Shown: positions 7,796 through 16,200 of the stretch, in pieces
Layout of the letters: each line of letters starts with the position of its first letter
How positions within the stretch are numbered: position 1 is the stretch's first letter
Assembly (NCBI GenBank): GCA_021775475.1
Contig: JAJFHS010000073.1
Span: 1-64,000, forward strand
Direction: 5' to 3'
DNA: 64,000 nucleotides
Source: Hyphomicrobiales bacterium
Lineage (GTDB): Bacteria > Pseudomonadota > Alphaproteobacteria > Rhizobiales > JAJFHR01
The notes under the pieces: generated by a model
Databases searched by the model: none
Told to the model about the DNA's origin: nothing
What the model saw: only the letters and a program-made list of their open reading frames with translations
Translations under genes and position numbers: made by a program

Positions 7796-8374
7796 ATGAC
7801 GGCTGTCCTGATCACCGGACCGGCGGTTGAGCTCGTGTCCCTAAGCGAAGCCAAAGCGCATTTACGGGTTGATGGCGCAGACGAAGACACCCTTGTCTCC
7901 AGCCTGATTGCCGCTGCCCGCATCCATATGGAGGCATACACACATCGTGTTTTCATAACCCAGACATGGTCAATCTATCTCGATAAATGGCCGCACGATC
8001 AACCTCTGGCATTGCCGATTTCACCAGTGCAATCGGTGACAGCAATTAATATTTATGATGAAGACGATAGTTTCGTTGCCGCCGATCCGGTAAGTTATGT
8101 GGTTGATGCGGCCTCTCTGCCGCCGCGAATTCTGTGGCGCGGAACCGGTGTGGCTCCACGTCCCGACCGCGCACTCAATGGCATTGAGATTATTGTCAAC
8201 GCTGGGTACGGCAATGATGGCACCCAGGTTCCCCAGCCCATTCGTCAGGCGATCCTGATGCTGGTGGCCCAATGGTTTGAACACCGCGAACCCCCCACAT
8301 TAAACGGGCCTGATAATGCCATGCCACCCGCCGTTGCTTCGCTTCTGAAAACCTACCTTCCGGTGCGATTGTGA
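7796..8374 (+). CDS. Head-tail connector/adaptor (GTA gp6-like)
   Basis: A 192-residue adaptor that docks under the portal ring. The start at 7796 is chosen because ACGGAG lies ten bases upstream and the protein then opens MTAVLITGPAVELVSLSEAK; the in-frame ATG at 7787 overlaps that ribosome site. The helical LSEAKAHLRVDGADEDTLVSSLI and the later PIRQAILMLVAQWFEHRE are the standard connector landmarks. The gene lies just past the post-capsid terminator. Its stop overlaps the next GTG. Confidence 0.88.
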   Translation: MTAVLITGPAVELVSLSEAKAHLRVDGADEDTLVSSLIAAARIHMEAYTHRVFITQTWSIYLDKWPHDQPLALPISPVQSVTAINIYDEDDSFVAADPVSYVVDAASLPPRILWRGTGVAPRPDRALNGIEIIVNAGYGNDGTQVPQPIRQAILMLVAQWFEHREPPTLNGPDNAMPPAVASLLKTYLPVRL

Positions 8375-8694
8375 GGACGGGGGAATTGCGCAGCCGACTG
8401 GCAGTAGAGAGCCCGCAACGTGTCTCAGATAGTGCTGGCGGCGCTGTCACCAGCTGGCTGGAAATTGCCACCGTCTGGGCCAACGTCACGCCAACCTCGG
8501 CACGTGAACAAATATCAGCCGAACAACGCGCCGAAAAAACAACCCACAGAATAACCCTGCGCTATCGCAATGACATAGATGCCACCATGCGCTTTACCGG
8601 CGACGGGCGAACCTTTGATATCGAAGCCATCATCAATGAAGCCGAACGCGACCAATGGCTGGTGTGTTATTGCGTCGAAGGAACAACAGCGTGA
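8371..8694 (+). CDS. Head-tail joining/stopper protein (GTA gp7-like)
   Basis: The 107-residue product opens RTGELRSRLAVESPQRVSD and contains VWANVTPTSAREQISAEQ and a closing FTGDGRTFDIEAIIN. This pattern is typical of the phage head-tail adaptor/stopper family that closes the portal channel. The GTG at 8371 overlaps the preceding stop (GTGA), implying translational coupling. Placement between the connector and tail genes agrees with the role. Confidence 0.85.
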   Translation: MRTGELRSRLAVESPQRVSDSAGGAVTSWLEIATVWANVTPTSAREQISAEQRAEKTTHRITLRYRNDIDATMRFTGDGRTFDIEAIINEAERDQWLVCYCVEGTTA

Positions 8695-9083
8695 CAGTAA
8701 AATTGGCCATTAAAGGCCTTGAGGAATTTAGGAGAAATCTGTCGAACATGGCACAACTCAACGGTTTTGATGCTGAACTCGAACGTTCGGCACAGGATAT
8801 TGCAGCAACGGCGACACAAAACCTGAGCCGCATGGGCGCAGAAAAACCGGGTGGAAAATTAGCCTCCTCGCTCATCGTAAAATCCGGCGACCAGGAATTT
8901 TCAAAGATAATTGGTAGTGACCTCAAATACGCGAGCTTCGTCGAATTTGGAACGTTGCGCACGCCGCCAAAACCCTGGCTCAGCTCAGCGCTGGTAACCG
9001 AAAAACCCGTCTTCAAAATTCGGATCGGTGATCTTTTGCGATCAACCGCTACTTTAAATACAGGTGCGAGAAATAATCCATGA
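8691..9083 (+). CDS. HK97 gp10-like minor head-tail protein
   Basis: A 130-residue protein starting at GTG 8691, which overlaps the previous stop and has AAGGA about seven bases upstream. It opens VKLAIKGLEEFRRNLSNMA and has the core KYASFVEFGTLRTPPKPWL, the signature of HK97 gp10-like proteins, which help form the head-tail junction or tail terminator. As I recall the canonical Rhodobacter GTA gene order, no such gene lies between gp7 and gp8, so this is an extra component. ATGA coupling to the next gene shows that it belongs to the operon. Confidence 0.8.
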   Translation: MTVKLAIKGLEEFRRNLSNMAQLNGFDAELERSAQDIAATATQNLSRMGAEKPGGKLASSLIVKSGDQEFSKIIGSDLKYASFVEFGTLRTPPKPWLSSALVTEKPVFKIRIGDLLRSTATLNTGARNNP

Positions 9084-9490
9084 CCCATCCCCCCGGCCTG
9101 TCGCTGCAGCAGGCGATTTTCACCGCATTAGCTGGCTCAACCGCTCTGGTCAATTACCTTGGTGGTGTGAAGATCTTTGACGATATTCCCGAACATACTC
9201 AATTTCCTTATGTCACCATCGGCCAATCCTTTATGGCTGACTGGAGTACGGCTACTGATCAGGGACGCGAGCATTTGTTTCGCATACATGTGTGGTCACG
9301 CTATAGTGGCGGCACCGAGGCTCAGTTGATTGCCGAAGAAATCATTCAGGTGTTGCATGATGCAGCACTTGTTTTGCAGGACAATATTCTGGTCAACCTG
9401 CGCTTTACCGGCGCCGATGTCCTGCGCGACCGCGACGGCAAAACCCATCACAATATTTTACGTTTTCGCGCTGTCACCGAGCCGGTTTAA
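9080..9490 (+). CDS. Tail terminator, DUF3168 family (GTA gp8-like)
   Basis: The 136-residue product has the DUF3168 pattern: LQQAIFTALAGSTALVNYLG, VKIFDDIPEHTQFPYVTIG and FRIHVWSRYSGGTEAQLIAE. This family caps the tail tube next to the head connector in GTAs and siphophages. The ATG overlaps the previous stop (ATGA). A 220-bp gap with a palindromic repeat follows before the tail-tube gene. Confidence 0.87.
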   Translation: MTHPPGLSLQQAIFTALAGSTALVNYLGGVKIFDDIPEHTQFPYVTIGQSFMADWSTATDQGREHLFRIHVWSRYSGGTEAQLIAEEIIQVLHDAALVLQDNILVNLRFTGADVLRDRDGKTHHNILRFRAVTEPV

Positions 9491-9510
9491 GGCTCGTTAC
9501 ATTTATCCAA

Positions 9511-9642
9511 ACCCACTTCGTCATCCTCGGGCTTGACCCGAGGATCCATTCCTCAAATTTCTCAAGCAAAAGACAATATCTTTGTTTTCGAAAGCTCAAC
9601 GGAATGGATGCCCGGGTCAAGCCCGAGGATGACGAGGTGGGT
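9511..9642. repeat. REP-like long inverted repeat inside the tail gene cluster
   Basis: A roughly 42-base arm at 9511-9552 (containing CGTCATCCTCGGGCTTGACC) is repeated in inverted orientation at 9601-9642 with a 48-bp AT-rich centre. This arm sequence is a well-known dispersed palindromic repeat of alphaproteobacterial genomes. It fills most of the gap between the tail terminator and tail-tube genes and could fold into a strong RNA hairpin. Confidence 0.8.
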
Positions 9643-9711
9643 GGGGTCGGTTGAAAACAACATTTTTAAATCACCAAAACCCATTCATTCATAATCCAAG
9701 GAGAGATTGCC

Positions 9712-10125
9712 ATGGCAGCTCAAAAGGGCAAGGATCTGTTGTTGAAGATCAAGCCAACCGGTGCAAGTGTGTTCACCACTGTAGCCGGTATCCGTTCGAA
9801 CCGCATCAGTTTCAACAGCGAAACCGTCGACACAACCCATGCGGAATCCGTTGGCCAATGGCGCGAACTTCTCGCCGGGGCGGGCGTGCGCAGTGCTGGC
9901 GTAAGCGGCAGTGGTATCTTTAAAGATCAAACCGCCGACAGCGATATTCAAACCGCATTCTTTAATGGCGATATTCTCAACTGGCAGATTGTCATCCCGA
10001 GTTTTGGCACCATTGACGGGCTGTTCCAGATTTCCAGCCTGGAATACACCGGTCAATACAATGGTGAGATGACCTACGAGATAGCTCTGGAATCTGCGGG
10101 CTCTCTTACTTTCACTGGAGTTTAG
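9712..10125 (+). CDS. Major tail tube protein, TP901-1 family (GTA gp9-like)
   Basis: A 137-residue tube subunit. Family marks are AAQKGKDLLLKI at the start, FNSETVDTTHAESVGQWRE, GSGIFKDQ and the closing FQISSLEYTGQYNGEMTYEI. Hexamers of this protein stack to form the tail tube. AAGGAGA lies nine bases before the ATG, the strongest ribosome site in the cluster, in keeping with a structural protein made in many copies. Confidence 0.92.
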   Translation: MAAQKGKDLLLKIKPTGASVFTTVAGIRSNRISFNSETVDTTHAESVGQWRELLAGAGVRSAGVSGSGIFKDQTADSDIQTAFFNGDILNWQIVIPSFGTIDGLFQISSLEYTGQYNGEMTYEIALESAGSLTFTGV

Positions 10126-10129
10126 AGCA

Positions 10130-10468
10130 TTGGCAAACGCATATCGCGGCGAGATTGATGCCACAATCGGTGGCAAGTCCTATCGGCTGTGCCTGACGCT
10201 GGGTGCCCTGGCCGAATTGGAAAATGCTTATGGTGAAGAAGATATGGCCGCCATCGCCGAACGGTTTCAAAGCGGTCGCCTGAAATCATGTGATGCCATC
10301 AGGATTATCGGTGCTGGCTTGCGCGGTGCGGGGTACGTCGTCAGTGACAAGGATGTTGCTGCTATGCCGACCGAAGGCGGTGCAGCCGGATTTGTTAATA
10401 TTGTCGCACGCCTGTTGCGGGCAACGTTTTCAACGCTCGATGCAGCAGAAAACCCTGATGAAACTTAA
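10130..10468 (+). CDS. GTA gp10 family tail assembly protein
   Basis: A 112-residue protein starting at TTG 10130, four bases after the tail-tube stop. It contains GEIDATIGGKSYRLCLTLGA, LAELENAYGEEDMAAIAERF and AIRIIGAGLRGAGY, the hallmark of the 'gene transfer agent family' gp10 proteins, thought to be tail chaperones paired with gp10.1. The end overlaps the next gene by 11 bases in another frame, a layout that recalls the overlapping tail chaperones of phages. Confidence 0.85.
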   Translation: MANAYRGEIDATIGGKSYRLCLTLGALAELENAYGEEDMAAIAERFQSGRLKSCDAIRIIGAGLRGAGYVVSDKDVAAMPTEGGAAGFVNIVARLLRATFSTLDAAENPDET

Positions 10469-10694
10469 GCTCCCAAAAGGTGCCTTTGTGCCATGGCAGG
10501 AAGTAATGGCGTTTGGATTAGGGGTTTTGCGTCTTTCCAGCGACACTTTTTGGGCCATGACGCTGCGTGAACTTGAAGCAGCCGCAAGTGGCGTCTTTGG
10601 CCCGCCCTCCTTGTGGGCAGCCCCCACAAGGAGGGAATTCACAGCTTTGATGAAAGCCTATCCCGATGCCAATTATGAGGAGAAAATGAAATGA
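10458..10694 (+). CDS. Tail assembly chaperone partner (GTA gp10.1-like)
   Basis: A 78-residue product from the ATG at 10458. The frame is open further upstream but only in the shadow of gp10. The sequence PWQEVMAFGLGVLRLSSDTF, then WAMTLRELEAA, is the short conserved family (DUF2376/rcc01693 type) that always follows gp10 in GTA clusters. A small hairpin-forming stretch near 10600-10640 (CCTCCTTGTGGG...CCCACAAGGAGG) lies inside the coding region. The stop overlaps the tape-measure ATG. Confidence 0.85.
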   Translation: MKLKLPKGAFVPWQEVMAFGLGVLRLSSDTFWAMTLRELEAAASGVFGPPSLWAAPTRREFTALMKAYPDANYEEKMK

Positions 10695-11263
10695 CCGATA
10701 TGTCAGAAGGTCTGACCTTGCGTCTTGATATGGACGTCGCCCCTTTGCGAAAAAATATCAAGGAAGCCACATCCCTCGGTGTCAATTTTGGCTCGACATT
10801 AATAAGCGCCTTTGAGGGCGTGGCCTTTCAGGGCAAAAAAGCCTCCGAGATTTTCAAAACCTTTGCATCAAGTCTTTCCAGGCAGGCTTTTCGTAGTGCT
10901 GTCGCCCCCCTGGGCGGCCTGCTGAATAACGCCGTTTCAGGGCTGTTTTCTACCGGTTCCCAGACAGGTGCATCTGGCGGTTCAATCATTCCCTTTGCCC
11001 GCGGTGGCGTCGTCGACGGGCCCACATTGTTTCCCTTCAACAACAATCGTATGGGTCTGATGGGGGAAGCCGGGCGCGAAGCCATATTGCCACTGGCGCG
11101 CGGGGCCGATGGCAAGCTGGGTGTGCGCTCCGGTGCAACCGGTCAAAGCACCAGCATTGTCTTCAACATTTCAACACCCGATGCCAACAGTTTTCGCCAG
11201 TCAGAAAGCCAGATCAGCGCCATGGTGGCGCGGGCTGTTAATCGTGGCTCAAGGAACCTGTAG
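10691..11263 (+). CDS. Short tape measure/tail protein (GTA gp11-like)
   Basis: At 190 residues this is far shorter than tape measures of ordinary siphophages and matches the GTA type. Landmarks are LRLDMDVAPLRKNIKEA at the start, FASSLSRQAFRSAVAPLGGL, and a glycine-rich centre with FARGGVVDGPTLFPF and LMGEAGREAILPLARG, typical of GTA and minor tail proteins. It is ATGA-coupled to gp10.1. The short length is one of the best signs that the cluster encodes a GTA rather than a prophage. Confidence 0.9.
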   Translation: MTDMSEGLTLRLDMDVAPLRKNIKEATSLGVNFGSTLISAFEGVAFQGKKASEIFKTFASSLSRQAFRSAVAPLGGLLNNAVSGLFSTGSQTGASGGSIIPFARGGVVDGPTLFPFNNNRMGLMGEAGREAILPLARGADGKLGVRSGATGQSTSIVFNISTPDANSFRQSESQISAMVARAVNRGSRNL

Positions 11264-11265
11264 GT

Positions 11266-11904
11266 ATGATGTTTCACGAAATTCAGTTTCCAGTCGACAT
11301 TTCGATTGGTGCCTCAGGTGGACCTGAGCGTCGCACCGAGATAGTAACACTTGGGTCAGGTCGCGAAGAACGCAACACGCGCTGGGCAAATTCGCGCCGA
11401 CGTTTTAATGCCGGCTACGGCGTAAAGACCCTTGACCAGATACATCTGGTCATCCGGTTTTTCGAAGAACGCCGCGGCCGCCTGCACGGTTTTAGATGGC
11501 GCGATCCTGTCGACTATAAATCATGCCCGCCAAGCAGCATCCCGAGCCCTCAGGATCAGATCATCGGTGTCGGCGATGGTGTTTCGGATTTGTTTTTGCT
11601 GACAAAAGATTACAGCGAAAACATAAACCCCTATCAGCGCCGTATTGATAAACCGGTTGTTGGGTCCGTGGTTGTTGCCGTTGACAGTGTGCTGCAAACC
11701 GTTGGCAGCGATTATTCAATCGATGAAACTACTGGTGTTGTCCTTTTTACCAGCGGCAATATTCCCACTCCTGGTGCCTTGATTACCACCGGGTTTTTAT
11801 TTGATGTGCCGGCAAGGTTCGACAGTGATTATCTCGAAATCAATCTGACTAATTTCGATGCCGGTGCCATTCCCGATATTCCAATTGTGGAGATCAGATT
11901 GTGA
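11266..11904 (+). CDS. Distal tail protein, DUF2460 (GTA gp12-like)
   Basis: A 212-residue protein opening FHEIQFPVDISIGASGGPER, with RRTEIVTLGSGREERNTRW and FFEERRGRLHGFRWRDP VDYKS. These are signatures of the DUF2460/TIGR02217 family, which forms the ring at the end of the tail tube. ATG at 11266, with a second in-frame ATG at 11269 equally possible. The stop overlaps the next GTG. Confidence 0.92.
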   Translation: MMFHEIQFPVDISIGASGGPERRTEIVTLGSGREERNTRWANSRRRFNAGYGVKTLDQIHLVIRFFEERRGRLHGFRWRDPVDYKSCPPSSIPSPQDQIIGVGDGVSDLFLLTKDYSENINPYQRRIDKPVVGSVVVAVDSVLQTVGSDYSIDETTGVVLFTSGNIPTPGALITTGFLFDVPARFDSDYLEINLTNFDAGAIPDIPIVEIRL

Positions 11905-12797
11905 AAACTTTACCTTCAGGTCTCCAGGCTCATCTTGATACCGGTGCCACAACTATGTGCTGGTGCTGGCGACTGATGCGCGATGATGGTCTGGTGCTGG
12001 GTTTTACCAATCACGATCAAAACCTCACCTTTGATGGAGCCTTGTTTGAAGCAACGGCAGGTTTTCACGGCACCGAAGTGTCGTCATCATTGGGCTTGTC
12101 AGTCGATAATCTTGATGTCTCAGGTGCCCTGCAATCAGCCCGGCTGGATGAGGGCGACCTTGGAGCGGGATTGTTTGATGATGCAGAAGTTGAAATTTAC
12201 ATTGTCAACTGGAGCGATGTTAATCAGCGTCTGTTGATACGTCAGGGAAACCTTGGCGAAGTCAAACGCGGTCAACTGGCTTTTGAAGCCGAAATACGCG
12301 GCCTTGCCCACAAACTCAACCAACCTTTCGGACGCCTGTTTCAATATCCCTGCGATGCTGATGTGGGCGACCAACGCTGCACGGTTGATCTGATCGCGTC
12401 ACAGTTTCAAGCCAATGGCCAGGTCAGCGGTCTTGAAGATCGCCGCCGCTTCTTTGTCACCGGTCTGGAAACCTATGCCGCCAACTGGTTTGAACGCGGC
12501 AAACTCACCTGGACCTCAGGTGCCAATTTAAGCCGCGCCATGGAAGTGAAAGTACATCGTATAAATCAGGGTTTGTACGTGATTGAACTGTGGCAGCCGA
12601 TGACCAGTGACATCGCCCTCAACGATACATTCGTCATCACGGCGGGGTGCGACAAACAATTTTCAACCTGCCGGGAAAAATTTAACAACGGCGTAAATTT
12701 CCGTGGTTTTCCTACCATGCCAGGTAATGATTTTGCCATCTCATACCCCAACAAGGCCGATGGTACCAATGATGGCAATTCGCAGAGTTCCAATTGA
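11901..12797 (+). CDS. Tail hub protein, DUF2163 (GTA gp13-like)
   Basis: A 298-residue protein from GTG 11901 (GTGA overlap). It has the DUF2163 landmarks WCWRLMRDDGLVLGFTNHD, LDEGDLGAGLFDDAEVEIY, RGLAHKLNQPFGRLFQ, and the cysteine-rich closing part (YPCDADVGDQRCTVD, then CDKQFSTCREKFNN with NFRGFPTMPG). In RcGTA this protein forms the hub beneath the distal tail ring; the conserved cysteines suggest a metal or iron-sulphur site. Confidence 0.93.
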   Translation: MKTLPSGLQAHLDTGATTMCWCWRLMRDDGLVLGFTNHDQNLTFDGALFEATAGFHGTEVSSSLGLSVDNLDVSGALQSARLDEGDLGAGLFDDAEVEIYIVNWSDVNQRLLIRQGNLGEVKRGQLAFEAEIRGLAHKLNQPFGRLFQYPCDADVGDQRCTVDLIASQFQANGQVSGLEDRRRFFVTGLETYAANWFERGKLTWTSGANLSRAMEVKVHRINQGLYVIELWQPMTSDIALNDTFVITAGCDKQFSTCREKFNNGVNFRGFPTMPGNDFAISYPNKADGTNDGNSQSSN

Positions 12798-13252
12798 ACA
12801 CCAGCAGTGCAGGGATGCCGGTCACCCGCTCTCAGGTTGTTGAGCAAGCGCGCAGCTGGCTTGGCACACCTTATCACCATCAAGCAGCACTGCATGGGGT
12901 CGGGTGCGATTGTCTTGGGCTTATCCGTGGCGTCTATAAATCATTTCACGGGGTTGAGCCCGAGCAGGTTCAACCCTATTCACCCGATTGGGCAGAAGCT
13001 TGCGGACATGAACGGTTTGCTGCGGCTGCCCGGCGCCATCTGATTGAGTGCGATAACCTGGCGTTTGACGCCGGTGACGTCCTGCTCTTCAGATGGCGCG
13101 CGCATCTGCCGGCAAAACACGCCGGCATCGCCACCAGTGCCACTCGAATGATCCACGCCCAGTCCGGCGCGGATGTGTGTGAAATATCGCTGCAACCATG
13201 GTGGTTGCGGCGTCTGGCATATGTCTTCAGGTTTCCAGGAATTTTAGATTAA
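12794..13252 (+). CDS. NlpC/P60 cell-wall peptidase of the tail (GTA gp14-like)
   Basis: A cysteine peptidase thought to open peptidoglycan during particle attachment. The motif GVGCDCLGLIRGVYK near residue 35 holds the catalytic Cys, and KHAGIAT supplies the His. The start is uncertain: TTG 12794 overlaps the preceding stop (TTGA, 152 residues), while ATG 12815 gives 145 residues and begins directly before the conserved VTRSQVVEQARSWLGTPY. The stop overlaps the gp15 ATG (TAATG). Confidence 0.9.
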   Translation: MNTSSAGMPVTRSQVVEQARSWLGTPYHHQAALHGVGCDCLGLIRGVYKSFHGVEPEQVQPYSPDWAEACGHERFAAAARRHLIECDNLAFDAGDVLLFRWRAHLPAKHAGIATSATRMIHAQSGADVCEISLQPWWLRRLAYVFRFPGILD

Positions 13253-16200
13253 TGGCTACATTGGTTTTGCAAGCCGCCGGGCAATCGGTAGGTACATTTT
13301 TGGGCGGTCCTTTGGGCGGCATTGTCGGTCGCGCCGTTGGAGCTTTTGCTGGACAGGCCATTGACGGCCAGTTGTTTGGTGCCAAAGCCCGCGAGGTCGA
13401 AGGCCCCCGGGTATCTGATCTCCAGGTGCAGGCCTCAAGCGAAGGTTCCCCCATCCCCAGGATATTCGGACGCGGCAGATTGGCCGGTCAGATCATCTGG
13501 GCGACCAATTTTGAAGAGGAAATCTCAACGCGCACGGAAAAATCCGGCGGCAAAGGGTCTTCCGGTGGCACAAAAACCAAAATCACCGAATACGCCTATT
13601 ATGCAAATTTCGCCGTCGGTCTGTGTGAAGGGCCGATAACGCGTATCGGTCGCATCTGGGCCGATGGCAAACTGCTGGACCAAAGTGTGCTGACCATACG
13701 TTTGTATAAGGGTTCAGAAACCCAAACTCCTGACAGCCTTATCGAAACCAAGGAGGGTGCGGGCAATACGCCTGCCTATCGTGGGTTAGCCTACGTGGTA
13801 TTTGACCGGATGCCGCTTGAGCGCTTTGGCAACCGCCTGCCGCAGCTGTCATTTGAGGTGTTCAAGTCTCTGGATGATATTGAAAGCCGGATCACTTCTG
13901 TCAACATCATCCCCGGTACTACTGAGTTTGGCTACGATACAACAGAAGTTACCCGCAGCGCCGGAGCCGGAGTGACTCTGGCTGAAAATCGTCACACCAC
14001 CCAGGAGCAAACCGACTGGTCGGTGGCGATTGATCAATTGCAAGCCACCTGTCCCAACCTGACTTCAGTATCGCTGGTAGTCACCTGGTTTGGCACTGAT
14101 TTGCGCTGTGCCAACTGTGACATCAAGCCCGGTGTTGAAAATCGGGCAAAGATAACTACGCCAGAAAGCTGGCTGGTCGCTGGTGAGACCAGAAACAGCG
14201 CTCATCTGGTCAGCGTCTATGACAATCGACCTGCTTTTGGCGGCACCCCGACAGATGCTTCTGTCATCAGAGCCATACAGGATTTAAAATCGCGCGGTCT
14301 AAAAGTCACGCTCTATCCGTTTTTGATTATGGACATCCCCGCAGGCAACGCGCTGAATGATCCCTACACCGGAAATTCCGGCCAACCGGTCTATCCGTGG
14401 CGTGGAGAAATCACCTGTAGCCCAGCCCCCGGTGTAAGCGGTACGGTTGATAAAACCGCAGCCGCGACCTCCCAGATCAGCAGCTTTTTTGGCACATCCC
14501 AGGTCAGCGATTATTCAACCAGCTCCGGTGTTGTGACTTATTCAGGCCCGGTGGACTGGTCCATACGGCGGATGATCCTGCATTACGCCAACCTGTGTGC
14601 GCTGGCGGGTGGTGTCGATACATTTCTGATTTCAAGCGAGTTGCGCAACCTGACGCAAGTGCGCGACAGTGCTGTCAATTTTCCGGCAGTGAATTTGCTC
14701 GCAACCTTGGCTGGCGATGTAAAGTCAGTGCTTGGGGGGCAAACCAAAGTTTCCTATGCCGCTGACTGGTCGGAATATTTTGGTTATCAGCCGCAAGACG
14801 GCAGCAATGATGTGTTGTTTCATCTTGATGGCTTATGGGCAAATTCCAGCATCGACTTTATTGGCATAGATAATTATATGCCTCTGTCTGACTGGCGCGA
14901 CGGCGACAATCATATTGACCGCCAGAATGGTGCCAGATCGATATATGATCGTGACTACCTCAAAAGCAATATCGCCGGTGGTGAAGGATATGATTGGTAT
15001 TACGCCAGCGACAGTGACCGCACCCAGCAGGTGCGCACAGCCATCACCGATGGCACCTACAGCAAACCATGGGTGTTTCGTTACAAGGATATCACCAACT
15101 GGTGGCAGAACAGCCACTACAATCGCCCCGGTGGCATTGAAGATGCAACTGCTACGGCCTGGCAGCCTCAGTCCAAACCCATCGTCTTTACTGAATTTGG
15201 TTGTCCAGCAATAGATAATGGCACCAATCAGCCCAATGTGTTTTTCGATGCCAAATCATCCTCCAGTGCAGCGCCTTATTTTTCTTCTGCCAGTCGCGAT
15301 GATTTCATCCAGCGCCGCTATCTCGAAGCCATGCTGGATTATTGGGGGGCTGGCAAGGGCGGTGTAAACACAACCAACAATCCAACCTCGAGCGTCTATG
15401 GCGGGTCGATGGTTGATTTTGGCACCATGTCAATCTGGACGTGGGATGCCAGACCCTTTCCTGCCTTTCCGTTTCTCACCTCTATCTGGTCCGATGGTGA
15501 TAACTGGGAGCGCGGCCACTGGTTGAGCGGCAGGCTGGGTGCTGTTGCACTTGAACCTCTGGTCCGCACCATGTTGGAGCAATTCGGATTTGATAAGTTT
15601 GATGTATCAAACCTTGAAGGCATCATGGATGGCTTCGTTATCGACCGTCCCATGTCTGTGCGTGCAGCCCTTGAACCATTGGGTCGCGCCTTTTTCTTTG
15701 ATGCGGTTGAAAGCGAGGGCGTCATCAGATTTCGCCATCGCAATGAAGATGTCACCGGCCAGCTCGTGCCGGATGATCTTGTTGTCGAGAGCGCTGATGA
15801 CAAGGAGTTTACACTGACCCGGGCGCAGGAAACCGAACTGCCCAATGGCAATAAAATCGGCTACATTGATAGTCTTGCCGATTATCGTCGCGCCAGCGTT
15901 GAAGCCCGCCGCCTGGTCGGGCGCAGCCAGCGCCAGTCGACCAGCGACATGCCGATTGTCATGGCCCAATCAAAAGCACAATCGATCGCCGATATTCTGT
16001 TGCAGGAGGCATGGGCCGGGCGGGAAAAAGCCGACTTTACGTTACCGCCAAGTCTTTTGCGCTTTGAGCCCGGTGACCTGATTGATTTCAATACCGGCCA
16101 GAACAATCTGTCTGTCCGGCTGCAGGAGGTTGGTGAAGCAGAGGCACGAAACGTCTCGGCTCTGTCCGCTGTTGCCACAATCTACAGCGGTTCAACCACG

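Noticed and set aside
10290-10457. Upstream extension of the gp10.1-like frame
   Set aside because: It only overlaps gp10 in a different frame; the conserved family sequence begins at the ATG at 10458.
13198-13251. Upstream in-frame extension of the gp15-like gene
   Set aside because: It lies inside the gp14 coding region in another frame; the TAATG junction at 13252 gives a natural coupled start and the conserved N-terminus.
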